Part shown: positions 1 to 9,050 of the stretch, one piece after another
Position numbering within the stretch: the stretch's first letter is position 1
Layout of the letters: the number at the start of each line of letters is the position of its first letter
Origin: an uncultured Christensenellaceae bacterium
GTDB taxonomy: Bacteria; Bacillota; Clostridia; Christensenellales; MGBC116941
Length of the DNA stretch: 40,470 nucleotides
Direction: 5' to 3'
Assembly: GCA_910585035.1 (NCBI GenBank)
Contig: CAJUEF010000006.1
Coordinates: 13,239 to 53,708, forward strand
The notes under the pieces: generated by a model
The model's input: the letters and a program-made list of their open reading frames with translations, nothing else
The model's database searches: none
Told to the model about the DNA's origin: nothing
Program-made: the position numbers and the translations under genes

Positions 1-30
1 AATCAATTCATAGTATTCTTTTACCGTCAT
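1..30 (-). CDS. 5' end of a gene that leaves the window, possibly an HPt-domain protein
   Basis: An ATG at 28-30 on the minus strand follows a strong AAGGAGGG Shine-Dalgarno (38-45) with 7 nt spacing, and ten codons stay open to the window edge, reading MTVKEYYELI. This peptide resembles the start of clostridial HPt (histidine phosphotransfer) proteins, which often begin MTVKE(C/Y)YE, but ten residues are not enough to assign a family. It lies downstream of the glycan operon on the same strand, with a 132-nt gap in which I see no gene. Confidence 0.4.
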   Translation of the reverse strand, partial: MTVKEYYELI

Positions 31-162
31 TTATCATCCCTCCTTGAAGTAAATTAAATAAAACAAAAAACGTACTTTAATGCTTAACTTTATATTTAAT
101 TTATAGTCTTTTTAATAATTATTTATTAAAGCCCTTTTACAAGGTGATTTTCATTGCAATTA

Positions 163-3100
163 TTATTCCATATTATTTTTATCGTCATTATTATAGTTAT
201 TCTTTATTCCATAAACCGTCATATCTCTGTTTTTAAAAACAACCTCCAGCCTTTGGTCATTTATTGTCATGCTTTCATTTACAAAGCGGGAGCATACAAT
301 ATATGATATATTATTCTCTTTCATAAGCTGAATTCTTTCCTGAACATTATCTTCATATAAACGCTTATTAACGGACATCATTCCAAGTATTTGGATTTGC
401 ATTTCCTCAGTTCTGGACGTATATGCCCAACTGCCAATATATAAATGGCGGTTTGCAAAAGCGCCGTAATAGTAATATCTTGCATTATCATTTGGAGTAG
501 GAACGTGACCTTCATCAACCTTAGATGCATAATGCCTGTCAACAGCCAATAATGCATTTTTATCCGTGTTATCTTTGATCCATTTTAAGCCCTCATATTC
601 ATAAGCAGTCAAAGTGTTATATGACGGTTCAGGAACACTGCCGCTATATCTGTAAATACTTCTCCATCTGCCTACAGATTGCATTCCAATCTCCGAATAT
701 GTTTTAACAGATGTAAAAAGGCTAAGGAAAAGCATAACTATATAAAAAACCTTCCACCCTGTTTTGAAACTGCAAAACCCTTTGCTAACAAACGCATATC
801 CAATAATCTGTATAAAGAAAATTGCACCAAACAAAAAATAATATTGTGAATTACCGTCCGCCTGAAATAAAAACAACACCGCAAGGCCGCACAAAGCAAT
901 TCCAAAAATTAAAATAGTATCTCGTCCTATTTTTTTAAAATTCTTTATATTATTAAAAGCATCAGCAATAAATCCCGGTATAGCAAAAGGATTTATGCAT
1001 ATAACAGAAACCGGTATCACCATCACCTTTATTGCAAACGCAGCATTTTCGCTTATTTCAAAGCCTATTGAGCTTAAATAGTTGACAACATGTTTCCAAA
1101 TTGTAATAACAGTTAAAACACTTCTGCTGTCTTTAAAAGAAAATATAGTTGGAGCGCCCCCGGAAAATTCATTTAAACCAATATCATTTAAAGAATATCT
1201 GCCGTATTTAACAATATCTTTAGCATAATATTCAACATCAATGGTGTTTTTTCCATATATAAATATAAAATAGCCTGCCAACGCAGCAATAGCGCACGCA
1301 GAAAATATACAGATATTTTTATAGTCTATTTTCCTTTTTCTAAAAAGCTCAATAATTAACACAGCAAATAACACGCTTGCCATCATGGCGCCAAAAGGAC
1401 CTTTTGCACCGGTCATAATAAATGAAAAGGCAAACACCATAACATATGCCGTTTTTGTATTAAAGGTATTTTTATAAATTCCAATTATTATTACAGTGCA
1501 TATGACAATTGCCGGAATGGCAATTTCAATTCCATTTGGAAATGCAAATAGGTTTCTAAAAACTCCTATAATACCAATAGACTCAACATTTTTATATAGC
1601 ACGTTATTAAAAACATACAGCAGCTCTATTGAAAAATGTGAGGTTAAAAGAACAGTTATAATGCACTTTAAGGTTTTTTTATCATTTTCAAAAAACAAAC
1701 TTGCAAAAGCAAAAAAAGACAATATGCAAAGAGGCACAAAAACAAAAGACCAGTAAGTAAAAAAAACATTTACTGAGCTTATTTTTGTCACTATTGCAAC
1801 ACACGCCTGTAAAACACTTGATACCATATGGTATCTGTAGCTCCTGCCGGCAATTTCAAAAATTGTTGCAGGAAGTCCTCCTGTAAGCGCTGCCGAATTA
1901 CCGGCAATCCAAAGAGAATCCGCATATCCGTTTACATATCCTGCATTAGTAGGAGAAACACCTGTAACTCCAAGCTTTAAAAATGAAAAAAATGTAAATA
2001 CACAAATAACAGCACAAAATCCTAAATCCAGTTTAAACTTGGAAATTCCTTTGTTATTAATATTAGTAAATAAATGATATAAGGATATACAGCTAAAAAT
2101 AAGAGGAACAACATAAACAGTCACCATGTTGTTTATTGCACTTCCGATTAAAAAAGAAACAATAAGTATAAAAGCGCTTACTAAAATAGCTGTAGAATAA
2201 AGCAGCGCACCTCTAAAATACTCTTTCCTACAAAAAACATAGCCCGGTAAAAGTAAATAAAAAATCTCAAAGCCAATAAATTTAACAATATCCGTCTTAG
2301 GTGTTTTCCCAATAACAAAAAGCGCTATAATGGATAGTATGCTAAAAATAATGACCATTAAAGCTACTGCGTTATAAATTTTATTTATGTTAAACTTATC
2401 TAATACATTTTTAAAGTTTCCAAAAACGTTTCTTTTACAAACAAAAGCTATACTAACGAGTATTAACGCAGTAATTAATACTCCAATTAAAATTACATTT
2501 ATTTTCGACTTTAAATAATTCCAAAATGCACTTGCATTTAAAACATACTTACTTTCTGAGTGTTCAAGTTTATCTGTCTGCCAGGTATTAAGTTCATTAA
2601 CATTGTTTATAAGCCCTTTTGTAATTCCATAGTAAGCTGTGCTCTGCAAGAGGTAATTAAGCTTCATCGAAATATCCGCTATATTTTCATCGTTAATCTG
2701 CCCACAGTCTTTCAAAGTACCTTTGCCCTTATCTAAAGTTAAAAAAGGGCTTATACGAGAATAGGAGTTTACTATGTAATCAGCTTTAATCCCAGCTATC
2801 CCTCCATATTCTTCTCCCTTTATATCTCCGTTAAATCCGCAGCCTAAAATATATCCGCTGAATTTATAAACAAGTCCGCCGCAATACTTTCCATATATAT
2901 TCGCATTACTGTAGCTGTTAATTATTGCTGTATCCGAATTATCAGAGCTTATAGCAAAAGAAGCAGAATAATCACTGGAAATTGTTCCGCCTTCTATGCC
3001 TAAATTTTTAATTACACCGTTAAAGTTGCCAAACAGCCCACCGATAACACTATTTTCATCTGTGGTTAGATTTGAAATAATGCGTCCGTTTCCGTCATAA

Positions 3101-4113
3101 CTGCCCTTAAAATACCTTCCGGTTGCAAAATGCCCTATGGGTATCCACTTAATGCCTGTCAAATCAATATCCTCTGTTTGAACTAAATGCTCATTTTCAA
3201 AGCTGTAACCGTCGTTTACCAAATGCCCAAGGGTAATAAGGTCCCTTGCACTTGATATTTGCCAAGGGATTTCTTCACTTCCGTCTCCATTAAAAGGAAT
3301 ATTGTGCTTGGTGTTTAATATGGAATTATATTGTTTTTTATTGCTAATATCATGATAAAAAAATGACTTATCTGTAAAAGAAATAAAATCTTTAGAAGTA
3401 ACATCTTCTTTGTTTACAATTTTATTATTTAATGCCTCTCCGGAAAATTTGTTAAATAAAGCTATACAATTATATGTAGTAAAGCTATTTGTAATGCCCC
3501 TGCTGTTCTCCCCAACAATACCTCCGGCATTACCGGAAACTTCAAACTTACAGTCACTCCAGCAGGACAAAATATCTCCTGCAAATTCATAGGCAATGCC
3601 ACCTGCATTTTGTGCATAAATGTCTGCTCTATTATAGCAGTTTACGATTTTAGCGCCCCTATTTCCCGAATATGCAACTATGCCGCCGGCTTTTTCGCCA
3701 AAAATTCTTCCGCTGTTAATTCCAAGATTTTTAACAACACCGTCACAATATTGAAAAAGTCCGCTGTATTCTCCGCCGACAACAACTAAATTATCTATAT
3801 AAAAGCAGTCTCCATCATATATTCCGCTAAATTTATTGCCGGCTTTTACATCTCCTATAGAAGCAAAAACGGAATTATTTAAATCTATATTCCTCGTCTG
3901 TTTAAAATATTTATTTTCAAAATCCTCACCGCCGCCAACAGCCTTTGACAATTCCACCAAATCTTGCTGGCTGCTTATTAAATAAGGATTTTCCCGGCTT
4001 CCATCGCCGCTTAAAGCAAAACCGGCCCTACTGCTGCAAATAAACAACAGCAGCGTTATAAAAAATGCAGCAAAAAATCCGCAGATTTTATATTTGTCCA
4101 GCTCTTTTGCCAA
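163..4113 (-). CDS. Large membrane glycosyltransferase-like (GT-C) protein with N-terminal GLUG-type beta-helix repeats
   Basis: This 1316-residue protein starts at a TTG 6 nt after a GGGAGG site (4120-4125). A signal anchor spans about residues 11-34. Two homologous units follow, at about 35-215 and 275-455. Each opens with GDGS..NP/IPW.ISS..DL and FEN...V/KQT.(N/D)IDL, then carries Y/FxGxYDG, GGLFG/SGLFQ and VxKNLGI strings typical of GLUG-like right-handed beta helices. From about residue 537 the chain is polytopic, with roughly a dozen or more hydrophobic segments. The first large outer loop has GYADSLW (Asp732) followed by YRYHM (759-763), as in GT-C enzymes, where an acidic residue in this loop is catalytic. 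The C-terminal soluble tail (about 1200-1316) also fits bacterial GT-C proteins. Likely role: transferring a lipid-linked sugar outside the membrane. The GT-C call is from architecture and could be wrong; the GLUG part is clear. It is the last gene of the operon. Confidence 0.7.
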   Translation of the reverse strand: MAKELDKYKICGFFAAFFITLLLFICSSRAGFALSGDGSRENPYLISSQQDLVELSKAVGGGEDFENKYFKQTRNIDLNNSVFASIGDVKAGNKFSGIYDGDCFYIDNLVVVGGEYSGLFQYCDGVVKNLGINSGRIFGEKAGGIVAYSGNRGAKIVNCYNRADIYAQNAGGIAYEFAGDILSCWSDCKFEVSGNAGGIVGENSRGITNSFTTYNCIALFNKFSGEALNNKIVNKEDVTSKDFISFTDKSFFYHDISNKKQYNSILNTKHNIPFNGDGSEEIPWQISSARDLITLGHLVNDGYSFENEHLVQTEDIDLTGIKWIPIGHFATGRYFKGSYDGNGRIISNLTTDENSVIGGLFGNFNGVIKNLGIEGGTISSDYSASFAISSDNSDTAIINSYSNANIYGKYCGGLVYKFSGYILGCGFNGDIKGEEYGGIAGIKADYIVNSYSRISPFLTLDKGKGTLKDCGQINDENIADISMKLNYLLQSTAYYGITKGLINNVNELNTWQTDKLEHSESKYVLNASAFWNYLKSKINVILIGVLITALILVSIAFVCKRNVFGNFKNVLDKFNINKIYNAVALMVIIFSILSIIALFVIGKTPKTDIVKFIGFEIFYLLLPGYVFCRKEYFRGALLYSTAILVSAFILIVSFLIGSAINNMVTVYVVPLIFSCISLYHLFTNINNKGISKFKLDLGFCAVICVFTFFSFLKLGVTGVSPTNAGYVNGYADSLWIAGNSAALTGGLPATIFEIAGRSYRYHMVSSVLQACVAIVTKISSVNVFFTYWSFVFVPLCILSFFAFASLFFENDKKTLKCIITVLLTSHFSIELLYVFNNVLYKNVESIGIIGVFRNLFAFPNGIEIAIPAIVICTVIIIGIYKNTFNTKTAYVMVFAFSFIMTGAKGPFGAMMASVLFAVLIIELFRKRKIDYKNICIFSACAIAALAGYFIFIYGKNTIDVEYYAKDIVKYGRYSLNDIGLNEFSGGAPTIFSFKDSRSVLTVITIWKHVVNYLSSIGFEISENAAFAIKVMVIPVSVICINPFAIPGFIADAFNNIKNFKKIGRDTILIFGIALCGLAVLFLFQADGNSQYYFLFGAIFFIQIIGYAFVSKGFCSFKTGWKVFYIVMLFLSLFTSVKTYSEIGMQSVGRWRSIYRYSGSVPEPSYNTLTAYEYEGLKWIKDNTDKNALLAVDRHYASKVDEGHVPTPNDNARYYYYGAFANRHLYIGSWAYTSRTEEMQIQILGMMSVNKRLYEDNVQERIQLMKENNISYIVCSRFVNESMTINDQRLEVVFKNRDMTVYGIKNNYNNDDKNNME

Positions 4114-4207
4114 TTAGTACCTCCCTTTGAAATGCGTACAACAAGACCATTACACCGTAAATAAATCATTGAAAAAGTAAATCTATTTTATAAGGTTTTA
4201 AAATTCG

Positions 4208-5254
4208 TTATTTATACATATTTTTGTAATACTCCAAATAATTTAAAGATATTACATCGTCCATCCATTCCTTATTGTTCACATACCAATCAATGGTATA
4301 TTTAATTCCATCGTCAAATAAATACTTAGGGGACCAGCCAAGTTCACAAGTTATCTTCGTATTATCAATGGAATATCTTCTGTCATGCCCAGGCCTGTCT
4401 TTAACGTGTTTAATTAAGCTTTCATCTTTTCCTAAATAGTTAATTATCAGCTTTACAATATCCATGTTTGCAACTTCATTGTTGCCACCTATATTATAAA
4501 TTTCACCATCTTTTCCTTTTTCCAGTACAGTATGAATAGCGCTGCAATGATCCTCCACATAGAGCCAATCGCGAATCTGCTGACCGTCACCATATACAGG
4601 AAGCTCTTTTCCCTGCTGACAGTTATTAATCATAAGGGGAATAAGCTTTTCCGGGAATTGATAAGGGCCGTAATTATTTGAACATCTTGTAATGTTAACA
4701 GGTATGTTAAAAGTATGGTGATATGCAAGGACAACCATATCCGCACTTGCCTTTGAAGCGGAATAAGGACTGTTGGGAGACAGGGGAGTTGTTTCTGTAA
4801 ACATCCCTTCTTTGCCAAGTGAACCATAAACCTCGTCTGTTGACACCTGTAAAAATTTAACGCCTTTTATAAACTCTTTATCGTATTTATCATTTGGTTT
4901 TACCTTCCAGTTTTCTTTGGCAACATCTATTAAAACCGAAGTGCCAAGCACATTTGTTTTAACAAAAATTTCCGGCGTTTCAATGCTTCTGTCCACGTGG
5001 CTCTCAGCAGCAAAATTAACTACTGTGTCAATGCTGTATTCTTTAAAAACTTTTCTAACAGCATCTTTATCACAAATATCTCCATGAACAAAATGATAAT
5101 TGGAATTTTCTTTTATATCCTTTAAGTTATTTAAATTCCCTGAATATGTTAATAAATCATAATTAATAATATTATAATTAGTATTATTTAACATATACCT
5201 CACAAAGTTTGAACCAATAAATCCTGCTCCACCTGTTACAAGTATGTTCTTCAA
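4208..5254 (-). CDS. rfbB: dTDP-glucose 4,6-dehydratase (RmlB/RfbB)
   Basis: Converts dTDP-glucose to dTDP-4-keto-6-deoxyglucose in the cytosol, using bound NAD. The N-terminal Rossmann motif GGAGFIGS, the FAAESHVDRSI block, the catalytic STDEVYG (Thr139, Asp140, Glu141) and the YSASK motif are all present, and the length of about 348 residues is normal. The open frame extends upstream to 5269 through TTG (5267-5269) and ATG (5258-5260). I prefer the TTG at 5252-5254: it gives MKNILVTGGAGFIG, the usual family start, and sits 7 nt from the GGGAGG site, whereas the ATG is only 1 nt from it. The gene follows rfbA with a short gap. No rmlC or rmlD is in the window, so the final dTDP-sugar is open. 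Identity is certain; the exact start is fairly sure. Confidence 0.95.
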   Translation of the reverse strand: MKNILVTGGAGFIGSNFVRYMLNNTNYNIINYDLLTYSGNLNNLKDIKENSNYHFVHGDICDKDAVRKVFKEYSIDTVVNFAAESHVDRSIETPEIFVKTNVLGTSVLIDVAKENWKVKPNDKYDKEFIKGVKFLQVSTDEVYGSLGKEGMFTETTPLSPNSPYSASKASADMVVLAYHHTFNIPVNITRCSNNYGPYQFPEKLIPLMINNCQQGKELPVYGDGQQIRDWLYVEDHCSAIHTVLEKGKDGEIYNIGGNNEVANMDIVKLIINYLGKDESLIKHVKDRPGHDRRYSIDNTKITCELGWSPKYLFDDGIKYTIDWYVNNKEWMDDVISLNYLEYYKNMYK

Positions 5255-5261
5255 TTCCATG

Positions 5262-5267
5262 CCTCCC
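5262..5267 (-). promoter_or_regulatory. Ribosome binding site that decides the rfbB start
   Basis: GGGAGG on the minus strand. Spacing is 7 nt to the TTG at 5254 and 1 nt to the ATG at 5260, which favours the TTG. Confidence 0.6.
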
Positions 5268-5287
5268 AAAATAATACAGCGTTAAAA

Positions 5288-6160
5288 TTAATTGTATTCC
5301 TTAATAATATCCATTAAATAAAGACCATAATTTGTCTTAATTAGCGGCTGTGCCAGTTTCTCCAGCTGTGCAGCATCTATAAAGCCTTTTCTAAAAGCAA
5401 TTTCTTCTATACATGAAATATATTTCCCCTGCCTCTTTTGAACGATTGCCACAAACTGGGCAGCCTCCAAAAGACTGTCATGAGTTCCTGTATCCAGCCA
5501 CGCCATTCCTCTGCTAAGCAGTTCCACCTTCAGCTTTCCCTGCTTTAAATATTCATGATTAACCGCAGTAATCTCAAGCTCTCCCCTTGCAGACGGCTTG
5601 ACATTTTTTGCTATGTCAATAACATTGTTGTCATAGAAATAAAGGCCGGGAACCGCATAGCTTGATTTAGGCTCCTTTGGCTTTTCCTCTATGGAAATAA
5701 CCTTTCCCTCTTTATCAAATTCCACAACGCCAAAATCCCTGGGGTTTTTTACATTATAACCAAAAATCACAGCTCCATCATCAAGACTGCTGGCGTTTTG
5801 CAGCACTCCTGAAAAATCCTTGCCATAAAAAACATTATCTCCAAGAACCAGAGAAACTTTATCATTTCCAATAAACTTTTCTCCGATTATAAATGCTTCC
5901 GCCAGTGCGTTTGGTTTTTCTTGAACCGCATATGAAATATTTAATCCAAATTGTTTTCCGCTGCCAAATATGTTTTGAAAACTAACCAAATCCCTCTTTG
6001 TAGAAATAATTAAAATATCTCTTATATTTGCAAGCATTAATGTGGATAAGGGATAATATATCATTGGCTTATCATATATAGGCAACAACTGTTTTGAAAT
6101 TGATGTGGTTATAGGATAAAGCCTTGTTCCGGAGCCTCCCGCCAAAATTATACCTTTCAT
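5288..6160 (-). CDS. rfbA: Glucose-1-phosphate thymidylyltransferase (RmlA/RfbA)
   Basis: Makes dTDP-glucose from dTTP and glucose-1-phosphate, the first step of dTDP-deoxysugar synthesis. The nucleotide-binding start MKGIILAGGSGTRLYP (residues 1-16), KPMIYYPLSTLMLA, the LGDNVFYG motif and AWLDTGTHDSLLEA are diagnostic of RmlA. Length 290 matches the homotetrameric family. It lies directly before rfbB in the operon and downstream of a GT-C-like gene, so the two together supply dTDP-4-keto-6-deoxyglucose. The ATG start is clear. Nothing in the sequence looks damaged. Confidence 0.96.
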   Translation of the reverse strand: MKGIILAGGSGTRLYPITTSISKQLLPIYDKPMIYYPLSTLMLANIRDILIISTKRDLVSFQNIFGSGKQFGLNISYAVQEKPNALAEAFIIGEKFIGNDKVSLVLGDNVFYGKDFSGVLQNASSLDDGAVIFGYNVKNPRDFGVVEFDKEGKVISIEEKPKEPKSSYAVPGLYFYDNNVIDIAKNVKPSARGELEITAVNHEYLKQGKLKVELLSRGMAWLDTGTHDSLLEAAQFVAIVQKRQGKYISCIEEIAFRKGFIDAAQLEKLAQPLIKTNYGLYLMDIIKEYN

Positions 6161-6200
6161 TCTATCTCCCTCTTTACTATACTTAGTTTAAGCATGTGTT

Positions 6201-8102
6201 TTACTTAAGATCATTTATTGTAGTCACCTTTTGAAATTCGGTTTCATAAGGAACAAATATTTTATAATAGTCGTTAACCATTGCAATATGATAATTATTT
6301 GATTTTAAAAACTCAGCAAGCACTTGTTTTCTTCCGCCTCTTAAATTATTATTCTCAGATTTTAACAGCCTCTTATAATTAAAGGCTTTATATCCAAAAT
6401 ACTGATTTGTGCGGCAGTAAATAACAATCGGCAGCTCATCGCTTTCTGCCTGAGCTTTTGCCAAATCTTCTTTAAAATACTCGGCGTTATAAGAATCTCC
6501 TGTTATCCACGGAATAATATAAGGGTCAATTTCCAAAATAGAATTTAAAAGCACAGATTGTCCAAAAATAAGCTGCTTGCTTGTCCTGCCTGTCTTTTCA
6601 ATATCTTTTACAGCCCATATAACTTCGTTAACCACATCTGCCTGTCTTTTAGTTGTAAAAACATATTTTGTAGTAGAGCTGTCAATCCTTTCTGTTAGTT
6701 CAAACCTGTTGAGTGCATCAAAATTATTCATCCTTGCAGCCGTATTTAGAGTAAACAACAGCATAATTACCATTACTACACTTGTGGATAATTTAATAGA
6801 TTTTTTAAAATCTGTACTTGCATCAAAGCTTTTTATATACGAGCTATTATTCACAGCGCTGCTTATATTTTCCGCATTTAAATATATCTCTTTTATAACA
6901 AAGGTAATGAGTGGTAATGCAATCCATCCTGCAAGTATAACATGCTTAGTCCCTGCCATACTTCCCACAACATTAAGAAGCGGTAAAAAAGCAGCCATTA
7001 AAGCTATTAATGAAAATTTGTTGTCAATATTTTTAAATAATAGTGATGCAATCATTACCATTAGTGCAACGGTATATATTATTCCTGCTAAATAGCTAGG
7101 CCCGGTTGTAAGCTGTGGAGAACCATTGGCAGGAATTACGTAATATGCAAAATAACATAAATACACCCCTACAAACGCAGTTATTAAAAAAATAAATATA
7201 TTAAATATCTTATCTTTCTTTTTGTCAAACAGCTTCACAAAAGCCGCAGTTATAAATCCTCCTCCAAGCAAGGTAAGAGCTCCTGAAGACATTGTCTTTA
7301 AATTTCCAAAAACAAAGGACTCAAGAAGTCCTCCCATTTCGTAACCGCTGCCGGAATCACTTGCCATATTGGAAAGCTTAAAAAGCATTGTTTTATAATA
7401 CCCCGCATGACCAAAGCTAAAAATCAATGTTGTAATGATTGCACCTGCAATAAAAGCTCCGGCAAACCATGCTGCAATATGTTTCCATAAAAAGCCCTTT
7501 GGCCTGCCGTTTACATACCACCAAAATACATATAACAATAAACACACAATAACGGCAGCGCTGGATGTGCGGGCAAAAAAAGCGCACATCCAAAAGAACC
7601 CTGCAACTCCACTGTATATAACACCTTTGTTATTAATACACACTTGAAAGATACAGCACATAATTACCAAAATTAAAAACACCGTAAATTGATGATAATT
7701 AAAAATATTTATATAACATCCGGTGTAAAGGCTTGCAAGCAGAATGCCAATGAGGGTAGTAATTTTACCAAAATGATTTTTAAAATTAGCGTAAACTAAA
7801 ACTGACATTATCCATTCCATTACAACTTCAAGTAAATTAGGCGCCCAAAGACCAAGAAACCCAAAAAACTGCATCCACGTTCTGCCTACAAGGCTGGTAA
7901 GATATGTAGTAAACCCTATTCTGTCAGGATATTTAAAAAGATTTTCAAAAAAGAAATAATGCATTCCAGTATCGCCCATATCCACGCCTAAAAAAGACGA
8001 TATTAAAGGATATAAAAATATCATTGCAAAAAGGGTATACTTAATTATTTTATTGGTAGTTGTTCCATCCTTTAGTTTAAGCTGTAATGAATTAGAGTTC
8101 AT
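6201..8102 (-). CDS. Polytopic membrane protein, GT-C-like glycosyltransferase
   Basis: A 633-residue membrane protein with about 11 hydrophobic segments and a soluble C-terminal domain (about 470-633). After the first membrane segment an outer loop carries VDMGDTGMHYFF (Asp41, Asp44), which fits the acidic catalytic loop of GT-C transferases that use polyprenyl-phosphate sugars. I do not recognise a named family. Its start has a GGAG site 7 nt upstream, and only 3 nt separate it from the GT2 gene, so the two are probably translated together. The likely role is to transfer the sugar loaded by the neighbouring GT2 onto an extracytoplasmic acceptor. It could instead be a polymerase-like or scaffolding protein. 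Confidence 0.65.
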   Translation of the reverse strand: MNSNSLQLKLKDGTTTNKIIKYTLFAMIFLYPLISSFLGVDMGDTGMHYFFFENLFKYPDRIGFTTYLTSLVGRTWMQFFGFLGLWAPNLLEVVMEWIMSVLVYANFKNHFGKITTLIGILLASLYTGCYINIFNYHQFTVFLILVIMCCIFQVCINNKGVIYSGVAGFFWMCAFFARTSSAAVIVCLLLYVFWWYVNGRPKGFLWKHIAAWFAGAFIAGAIITTLIFSFGHAGYYKTMLFKLSNMASDSGSGYEMGGLLESFVFGNLKTMSSGALTLLGGGFITAAFVKLFDKKKDKIFNIFIFLITAFVGVYLCYFAYYVIPANGSPQLTTGPSYLAGIIYTVALMVMIASLLFKNIDNKFSLIALMAAFLPLLNVVGSMAGTKHVILAGWIALPLITFVIKEIYLNAENISSAVNNSSYIKSFDASTDFKKSIKLSTSVVMVIMLLFTLNTAARMNNFDALNRFELTERIDSSTTKYVFTTKRQADVVNEVIWAVKDIEKTGRTSKQLIFGQSVLLNSILEIDPYIIPWITGDSYNAEYFKEDLAKAQAESDELPIVIYCRTNQYFGYKAFNYKRLLKSENNNLRGGRKQVLAEFLKSNNYHIAMVNDYYKIFVPYETEFQKVTTINDLK

Positions 8103-8105
8103 TAT

Positions 8106-9047
8106 TTATCTCCTGTTATCTTTAATTCCGCGTATAACATATTGCGGCTGATTGTTTATACACATGTAAATTCTTCCCACATATTCTCCAATAATCCCAA
8201 GTATACATAGTATAGCTCCGCCCACCAGCAAAATCACTGATATTGTGGAAGTATATCCTGGATAAGTTAAACGACCGAATATTTTGCAACAAATTAAATA
8301 TAAAACCCCAAGCAAACCTAAAACAGCAAATATAAAGCCTATAAAAGTTGCAATTCTAAGAGGCTTTATGGAAAACGCCGTAACTCCGTTTAGCCAAACT
8401 CCAAGCAGTTTTTTAATAGTGTAACCGCTTGAACCTGCTTGCCTTTTTCTCCTGTTTATTTCCACATTTCCTATTTTAGAAGTACTTCTGTTAATAAGCC
8501 CCGCCAAAAGAGGATATGGATTTTCATACTTAGTTATTTCATCTATTAAATAACGCCTTGCTACAAAATATATTGAAGGAGAAACATCCTTTGGAACCTC
8601 TAAAAGATTATAAATCATAAATTTATATGCAGATGAACCAAATTCTCTAAGCAGCGTTTTTTTTACATGAGAATTCTTTGCACAAACTATGTCATATTTA
8701 TCATCAGACACGAGCCTGTCATACATTTTCCACATTTCATCTATAGGAGATTGCCCATCATCCTCAGCAGTTATTATATATTCTCCCTTGCTCGCGCGAA
8801 ACCCTGCCATTAATGCGCTTGCCTGCCCAAAATTTTTTGCAAAGTCTATACCAACTATATTTTCATATTTATCACAAAGCTCATATATGAGCTCTATTGT
8901 ATTATCCCTTGAGTTGTCGTTAACCAATATAATTTCAAAATCGCTTTGTGAATAATTACGTGAAGCCATAGTTTCAAAAACGCTCTTAACAACATCAGAA
9001 AGCGTACTGTATGAACAATAACAAGGTATTACTACTGAGAACTTCAT
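8106..9047 (-). CDS. Polyprenyl-phosphate glycosyltransferase, GT2 (GtrB/ArnC/DPM1-like)
   Basis: Transfers a sugar from a nucleotide donor to undecaprenyl phosphate on the cytosolic face of the membrane. The N-terminal GT-A domain shows FSVVIPCYCS (3-12), VNDNSRDNT (42-50), KNFGQASALMAGF and the metal-binding EDDGQSP (Asp96-Asp97). Two C-terminal membrane helices (about 233-257 and 268-290) end in the GEYVGRIY...PQYVIRG tail seen in GtrB and ArnC. Length 313 is normal for the family. It sits 3 nt from the aldolase gene upstream and 3 nt from the GT-C gene downstream. The sugar donor cannot be read from sequence; candidates are a dTDP-deoxysugar from RmlAB or a UDP-aminosugar from the 14944-20340 locus. 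Confidence 0.9.
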   Translation of the reverse strand: MKFSVVIPCYCSYSTLSDVVKSVFETMASRNYSQSDFEIILVNDNSRDNTIELIYELCDKYENIVGIDFAKNFGQASALMAGFRASKGEYIITAEDDGQSPIDEMWKMYDRLVSDDKYDIVCAKNSHVKKTLLREFGSSAYKFMIYNLLEVPKDVSPSIYFVARRYLIDEITKYENPYPLLAGLINRSTSKIGNVEINRRKRQAGSSGYTIKKLLGVWLNGVTAFSIKPLRIATFIGFIFAVLGLLGVLYLICCKIFGRLTYPGYTSTISVILLVGGAILCILGIIGEYVGRIYMCINNQPQYVIRGIKDNRR

Positions 9048-9050
9048 AAT

